A model generated the notes under the pieces. It was not told the origin of the DNA and did not search any database. It was given only the letters and a program-made list of their open reading frames with translations. Positions 60,687 through 64,000 of a stretch of 64,000 nucleotides of DNA are shown piece by piece (position 1 is the first letter of the stretch; every line of letters begins with the position of its first letter). A program made the position numbers and the translations under genes. Origin of the DNA: Herbinix sp. (GTDB lineage: Bacteria > Bacillota > Clostridia > Lachnospirales > Lachnospiraceae); assembly GCA_029256105.1 (NCBI GenBank), contig JAQSYO010000002.1, positions 124,001 to 188,000 on the forward strand. The letters are read 5' to 3'.

Positions 60687-61316
60687 CTAATATTGAATCG
60701 AGCTCATCAACTCAAAGAAGTATTTTGCATCTTGAGTTTTATAAAGATTGTACCAATAATCTAAGGTTTGTGGTGAAAACACCTCTAGAATTTTCAATAT
60801 GTGCAAAGTAAATTCAAGAGGAGCTATTCCAGAGGCAGTAATCAAACTTCTATCAGTTACTGCATATTCATGCTTATAATATTTTTCTCCTGAATAGCTT
60901 GGACAGACCATTTTTAGATATCCCAGGTCATTGCTTGTATGAGCTCGCTTATTCAATACTCCTTCCATAGCAAGTCCTATTGTAGCACCACAAATTGCCC
61001 CTACAACAATACCTTTTTCTAAACATTCTTCAGCAATTCTTATAATGGGAGCATGAATTGCTTCTGTCCATGTATTCCCACCAGGTAGAATCAATGCAAC
61101 TGTCTCTTCAATACTACACTCCTTAAGTTCAATTTCTGGCAATATTTCCAGACCTCCCATTGTTGTAACAGGGTTTTTGTTAATTCCTACAGTTACTATT
61201 TTTAGAGGCATTAATCCCTTTTTGTAGTACCTTCCCGAATTGATTTCAGTACTTAAGTAACCTATTTCCCAGTCTGCCATTGTATCAAATACATAAAGAT
61301 ATACTTTGTTTTTCAT
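60687..61316 (-). CDS. DJ-1/PfpI family protein
   Basis: A 209-residue protein with the class I glutamine amidotransferase-like fold. It opens VYLYVFDTMADWEIGYLSTE, followed by VALILPGGNTW and the nucleophile elbow GAICGATIGLAMEG, where the Cys (about residue 113) is the conserved reactive residue. A later THTSND-like segment (AHTSND) is typical of this branch. Such proteins act as glyoxalase-like, chaperone-like or hydrolase-like enzymes. AAGTGGAGGAATAG precedes the ATG. It lies 99 bp downstream of the WYL regulator gene on the same strand, so the regulator may control it. Confidence 0.93.
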   Translation of the reverse strand: MKNKVYLYVFDTMADWEIGYLSTEINSGRYYKKGLMPLKIVTVGINKNPVTTMGGLEILPEIELKECSIEETVALILPGGNTWTEAIHAPIIRIAEECLEKGIVVGAICGATIGLAMEGVLNKRAHTSNDLGYLKMVCPSYSGEKYYKHEYAVTDRSLITASGIAPLEFTLHILKILEVFSPQTLDYWYNLYKTQDAKYFFELMSSIQY

Positions 61317-61415
61317 TTTCTATTCCTCCACTTTCATTTATTAGTACCATTTATCTCAGGATAGTTTCAAGCTCCATCTTAATCAATTATATATTATCTT
61401 TACTGACAAATTCAG

Positions 61416-62378
61416 TCAGTGGAGATAATAGTCCAGCAAATCTTTAAGAATTGATGCCATAGCAGCTTTAAAACTATTTGGTTCAAGCACCTTTATTGCT
61501 CTACCAAATGGAAGTAGAATATGAGGAACATAGGTATGGATTGAGTATTCATCCATTAAAAAAATCGCTCTGCATTCAGTTCGTTTTATCAGATGATACC
61601 CTAAAAACCAATGTGCACTTAGGTCATTCAATGCTTCTGACTTGCCCTCAATTACTAATGTGCAAAGTCCTAATTTACTTTCTATATTCGATAATAAGTT
61701 TTCTGTAAAAAACTTGCGTGCCGAAAAAGCTTCAGGACGTTTAAACGTATTTTTAGTGCTTATAATATTTATTATTCTATCTACCCTAAAGTTACGAATT
61801 TCATTCCTAAGATGGCAAAATGCAATAGCGTACCATTTATTATTCCAGTAAAGCATCCCATAGGGGTCAACAACCCTATGCTTGGGATGACCGTCATAAC
61901 CTGTACAGTATTCAATTTCCATAGAGCATTCATTTGCAACAGCTTGCTCGAGTTCCATTAATATAGGTTTGACAGCTGGTTCGCAAATACGGCTCACTAC
62001 TTCAAATCCAACTAAATGACGATTGAGAATTTTTTCTTGTTCTTGATTCGAAAACATCTTTAACTTTGATGTTGCACTATTTAGTGATTCCATAAAAGGA
62101 TATCCTGATTCCATTGCAAAAACAGCAGCATGCAAAAGTGATTTCTTCTCTTCAAGATCAAAAAACAGGGGTGCTCGGATAAAATTGTTAAGCAAACTAT
62201 ATCCGCCGTTATGACCAGGTTCCGATATTATTGGCACTCCACTAACACATAGTGCATCCATATAACGATAAACTGATCGTATGTTTATTTCTAACCTTTC
62301 GGATATTTGCTTTGCAGTTATTTTTGTACCTGAATTTAGCATCCATAAAATAGCTAGCATATTATCATTTTTTGGCAT
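61416..62378 (-). CDS. YafY-type transcriptional regulator with HTH and WYL domains
   Basis: A 320-residue regulator. The N-terminal winged helix-turn-helix (about residues 3-60) includes LAILWMLNSGTKITAKQISERLEINIRSVYRYMDALCVSGVPI. A helical middle leads to the WYL domain (about 145-215), with YGMLYWNNKWYAIAFCHLRNEIRNFRVDRI, which binds small nucleic-acid-like ligands in other members. It starts inside the truncated resolvase frame, overlapping it by 14 bp. It is the first gene of a probable two-gene unit with the DJ-1/PfpI gene. Regulated target and ligand are not visible. Confidence 0.92.
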   Translation of the reverse strand: MPKNDNMLAILWMLNSGTKITAKQISERLEINIRSVYRYMDALCVSGVPIISEPGHNGGYSLLNNFIRAPLFFDLEEKKSLLHAAVFAMESGYPFMESLNSATSKLKMFSNQEQEKILNRHLVGFEVVSRICEPAVKPILMELEQAVANECSMEIEYCTGYDGHPKHRVVDPYGMLYWNNKWYAIAFCHLRNEIRNFRVDRIINIISTKNTFKRPEAFSARKFFTENLLSNIESKLGLCTLVIEGKSEALNDLSAHWFLGYHLIKRTECRAIFLMDEYSIHTYVPHILLPFGRAIKVLEPNSFKAAMASILKDLLDYYLH

Positions 62379-62568
62379 AATGCGCCTCTGATACTAATAT
62401 AGCATCACCCTTTCGTAATTTATCCAGCAACCTATTTAATTCTGGTCTATCTGATTTTGTTCCAGCTATTTTTTCTTGTACTATTTCTTCTGCACCTTTA
62501 TTTAAAGAATCCAATTGTGTATCTAAACTTTGTTCTTGCTTACTTACTTTTCCATATCCAAATACCAT
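62365..62568 (-). pseudogene. Truncated serine recombinase (Tn3-type resolvase N-terminus)
   Basis: A 67-residue frame matching the catalytic domain start of Tn3/Hin-type resolvases: FGYGKVSKQEQSLDTQLDSL with the catalytic Ser in GYGKVS, then EEIVQEKIAGTKSDRPELNRLLDKLRKGDAILV. The normal second half and DNA-binding domain (total about 185 residues) are missing and the end (SEAHYAKK) has diverged from the usual RLGR. The frame merges into the start of the WYL gene. AGGATATATT precedes the ATG. It is probably inactive, a remnant beside the Tn3 transposase fragment at 62778. Confidence 0.8.
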
Positions 62569-62777
62569 AATTAATATATCCTTTCATCATAACCTATACC
62601 ATTATAGTAAATTAAACAGTTGCTTCGGTCAATATATTTACTATGATATACTTACTGACTTTAATAACTGTATAAATGGCTTGCCCTAGTTGTTTCTTAA
62701 AGCAAAGATTTAAGTAATATTGATTATATTTCTAATGAGGGATTACGGAGAAGGTATCAAAAAGATTAAATTAAGGT

Positions 62778-62945
62778 GAAGCTGCTAACGCATTGGCAAG
62801 AGATATATTTTTGCCAAACGAGGAGATTTTCATGGAAGAGGTCTTCAGGATCAGATATTTATTAAGCCATGTTTCACCTTTGAACTGGGAGCATATAAAC
62901 CTATATGGTCATTACTGTCTCGATAAGAGAAGATACCCATCTTGA
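62778..62945 (+). pseudogene. Tn3-family transposase C-terminal fragment
   Basis: In one frame this encodes EAANALARDIFLPNEEIFME and then LLSHVSPLNWEHINLYGHYC. The latter is close to the very typical C-terminal end of Tn3-family TnpA (SPLGWEHINLxGDYxW). The rest of the roughly 1000-codon gene is gone. It lies divergent from the resolvase fragment, as in some Tn3 transposons. Confidence 0.75.
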
Positions 62946-62977
62946 AGAGGGAAGTACGATCGATGTATTATGTATCT

Positions 62978-63227
62978 AGCGTATGTTCCAACTCGGTGTT
63001 CGTATTAGTGAGGGGGTAGCACTTAAATTCTCTGATATCGAGTATGGCAAGACCACCGAACCAGAAGGACTACTGCAAGTCAATTGAGTAATACAAAGGT
63101 GTCATTGGATATGATAAGGGATAGACTAGGACAAGTCGATAAAAAGACCATACTTGGATATATTTATAATCCAAACACGGAACAAGAGAACCTGGAAATT
63201 ATAAACAAAGTAATGTCAAAAAAGTAG
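62978..63227 (+). pseudogene. Tyrosine integrase fragment (decayed copy 3)
   Basis: The stretch encodes MFQLGVRISEGVALKFSDIE, matching the catalytic Arg region (QIGIRVGELVVLTKED) of the integrase remnant at 49905. After a stop and frame change it continues with RDRLGQVDKKTILGYIYNPN and ends EIINKVMSKK, the usual region of the C-terminal Tyr (YIYNP). It ends 18 nt before the tRNA-Gly terminator hairpin, the position where the integrase of a tRNA-targeting element normally stops. Confidence 0.8.
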
Positions 63228-63244
63228 TGCACATATCAGTGCAA

Positions 63245-63275
63245 CAAAAAATCCCTTGAAAAATCAAGGGATTTT
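63245..63275 (-). terminator. Terminator of tRNA-Gly copy 2
   Basis: AAATCCCTTGA and TCAAGGGATTT form an 11-bp stem, followed by T-run on the minus strand directly after the tRNA. Confidence 0.85.
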
Positions 63276-63279
63276 ATTA

Positions 63280-63351
63280 AGCGCGAGACGGGATTCGAAC
63301 CCGCGACCTCTGCCTTGGCAAGGCAATACTCCACCACTGAGCCACTCGCGC
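63280..63351 (-). tRNA. tRNA-Gly (anticodon GCC), copy 2
   Basis: Identical over 71 nt to copy 1 (same acceptor, D, anticodon and T arms, U73, CCA not encoded). It lies 12.7 kb away in the same orientation. The sequences flanking the two tRNAs differ, including their promoters and terminators, so this is not a simple recent tandem duplication. An integrase remnant lies on the 3' side, as for copy 1. Confidence 0.98.
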
Positions 63352-63400
63352 ATATTATGCTGTGCTTTTGTTTCGTTTATGTTTTGTAAGCACATGACAT

Positions 63401-63429
63401 AATATACTATAGATTATATCGTTTGTCAA
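63401..63429 (-). promoter_or_regulatory. Promoter of tRNA-Gly copy 2
   Basis: On the minus strand TTGACA (63424-63429) and TATATT (63401-63406) are spaced by 17 bp. Confidence 0.8.
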
Positions 63430-63493
63430 TAACTTTGAAGAAAGTTTTTTCATTTTCTTAATTATTTATATTATTTGCTTAATTAAACCAATT

Positions 63494-64000
63494 TCAACCA
63501 ATTGATATGGTACAAACATACTCATTATTTTGAAGTTGCTTATTCTTTAAAGAGTCTGATTTGGTAAGGGAGACCTCTACCCAGAGTTCTTCGGCAGCAA
63601 GTAGAAGATTAGCCATCATAATTCCCATATCGATCATTTTATTATAATCCAGTGCTTTCGCGAGGAATATATTCTTCTTGGCAAACACATGAATACGGTT
63701 CTTATATACTACAAAACGCCAAGGTTGACTGTTAAAGCCAGATGGAGCGAGGCGGGCAGCCGCAAGTACTTGCTTTATATCTAGTGTAACTTCTTCCTTA
63801 TATACTACGACTTCACTTTCTGATAAACGTTTTGCCTCGATGCTGTCACGGTATAAAGACAAATTAGTTTTACCAAAAGCAAGAGCGAGTGTATATTCAT
63901 ATTTCATCGTGGCTTTCAGTCCGCTACCGGGATAAGCGATTAAGTAGCAGGTGCCCAGTCCCTTCGAGGTGATATATAGATTTAACTGCTCCATCAGATA
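63494..64000 (-). CDS. Nitroreductase family protein (5' end beyond window)
   Basis: Flavin-dependent oxidoreductase, partial. The visible 168 residues open with LNLYITSKGLGTCYLIAYPG, which in family members is a mid-protein segment, so the gene starts outside the window. The C-terminal part contains ARLAPSGFNSQPWRFVVYKN, the FMN-contacting motif of nitroreductase-like enzymes, and DMGIMMANLLLAAEELW. The arrangement (a repeated half with APSGxNxQPW late in the sequence) matches the TM1586-like nitroreductases that have two similar halves. It is convergent with the region next to tRNA-Gly copy 2. The substrate is unknown. Confidence 0.85.
   Translation of the reverse strand, partial: YLMEQLNLYITSKGLGTCYLIAYPGSGLKATMKYEYTLALAFGKTNLSLYRDSIEAKRLSESEVVVYKEEVTLDIKQVLAAARLAPSGFNSQPWRFVVYKNRIHVFAKKNIFLAKALDYNKMIDMGIMMANLLLAAEELWVEVSLTKSDSLKNKQLQNNEYVCTISIG

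Overview
The window reads as chromosomal DNA from a low-GC, Gram-positive, strictly anaerobic member of the Clostridia, most like a plant-polysaccharide-degrading Lachnospiraceae species. The clues are the A+T-rich sequence, strong AGGAGG-type ribosome binding sites, several glycoside hydrolases (GH43, GH31, GH5), sugar ABC transport with a YesM/AraC-type two-component system, oxygen-sensitive Fe-S enzymes (serine dehydratase, an Fe-S flavoprotein) and hydrogenase-type nickel chaperones.

Layout. 0-5.5 kb: a GH43 enzyme cut by the window edge, a GH31 enzyme and a methyl-accepting chemotaxis protein. 5.6-9.7 kb: a GntR-controlled ABC exporter operon, a Pro/Gln-rich conserved protein and a ThuA-like protein. 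9.8-13.5 kb: an Lgt-like protein, a YhbD/bactofilin pair and an orphan VirB4-like ATPase. 13.7-21.7 kb: a complete sugar-uptake locus (sensor kinase, AraC-type regulator, binding lipoprotein, two permeases, cytoplasmic GH5). 21.6-22.8 kb: a gene-free stretch holding four long inverted repeats, two of which share a conserved, covarying core. 22.8-26.6 kb: a BspA-type leucine-rich-repeat protein and a TraX-like protein. 26.8-32.8 kb: a FadR-type regulator divergent from a membrane protein, hypB, an Fe-S/FAD oxidoreductase and hypA, with no hydrogenase genes beside them. 33.2-37.5 kb: an unknown gene, a MerR-like protein, a candidate structured RNA, two overlapping HTH-TPR (RRNPP-like) regulators and a convergent exported protein made of ten near-identical 18-residue repeats. 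37.7-45.3 kb: an EAL protein, an aldo/keto reductase, an acetyltransferase, an S41 protease and a lipoprotein. 45.3-64 kb: a mosaic accessory region around two identical tRNA-Gly(GCC) genes. It contains partial tRNA 3' ends, three decayed tyrosine integrases, Tn3-family remnants, truncated genes, and an intact serine-catabolism locus (sdaAA, sdaAB, sstT, ridA, YheO-type regulator).

The most notable items are: (1) the paired HTH-TPR regulators beside a secreted tandem-repeat precursor, which looks like a multi-copy peptide-pheromone system; (2) the pair of long hairpin elements with compensatory base changes in their shared core; (3) the hydrogenase-free hypA/hypB operon with two matching FadR-type operators; (4) the tRNA-Gly integration hotspot; (5) two perfect 18-bp palindromes that appear to define a serine-catabolism regulon. 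All functional calls rest on reading motifs in the sequence; no database search was run.
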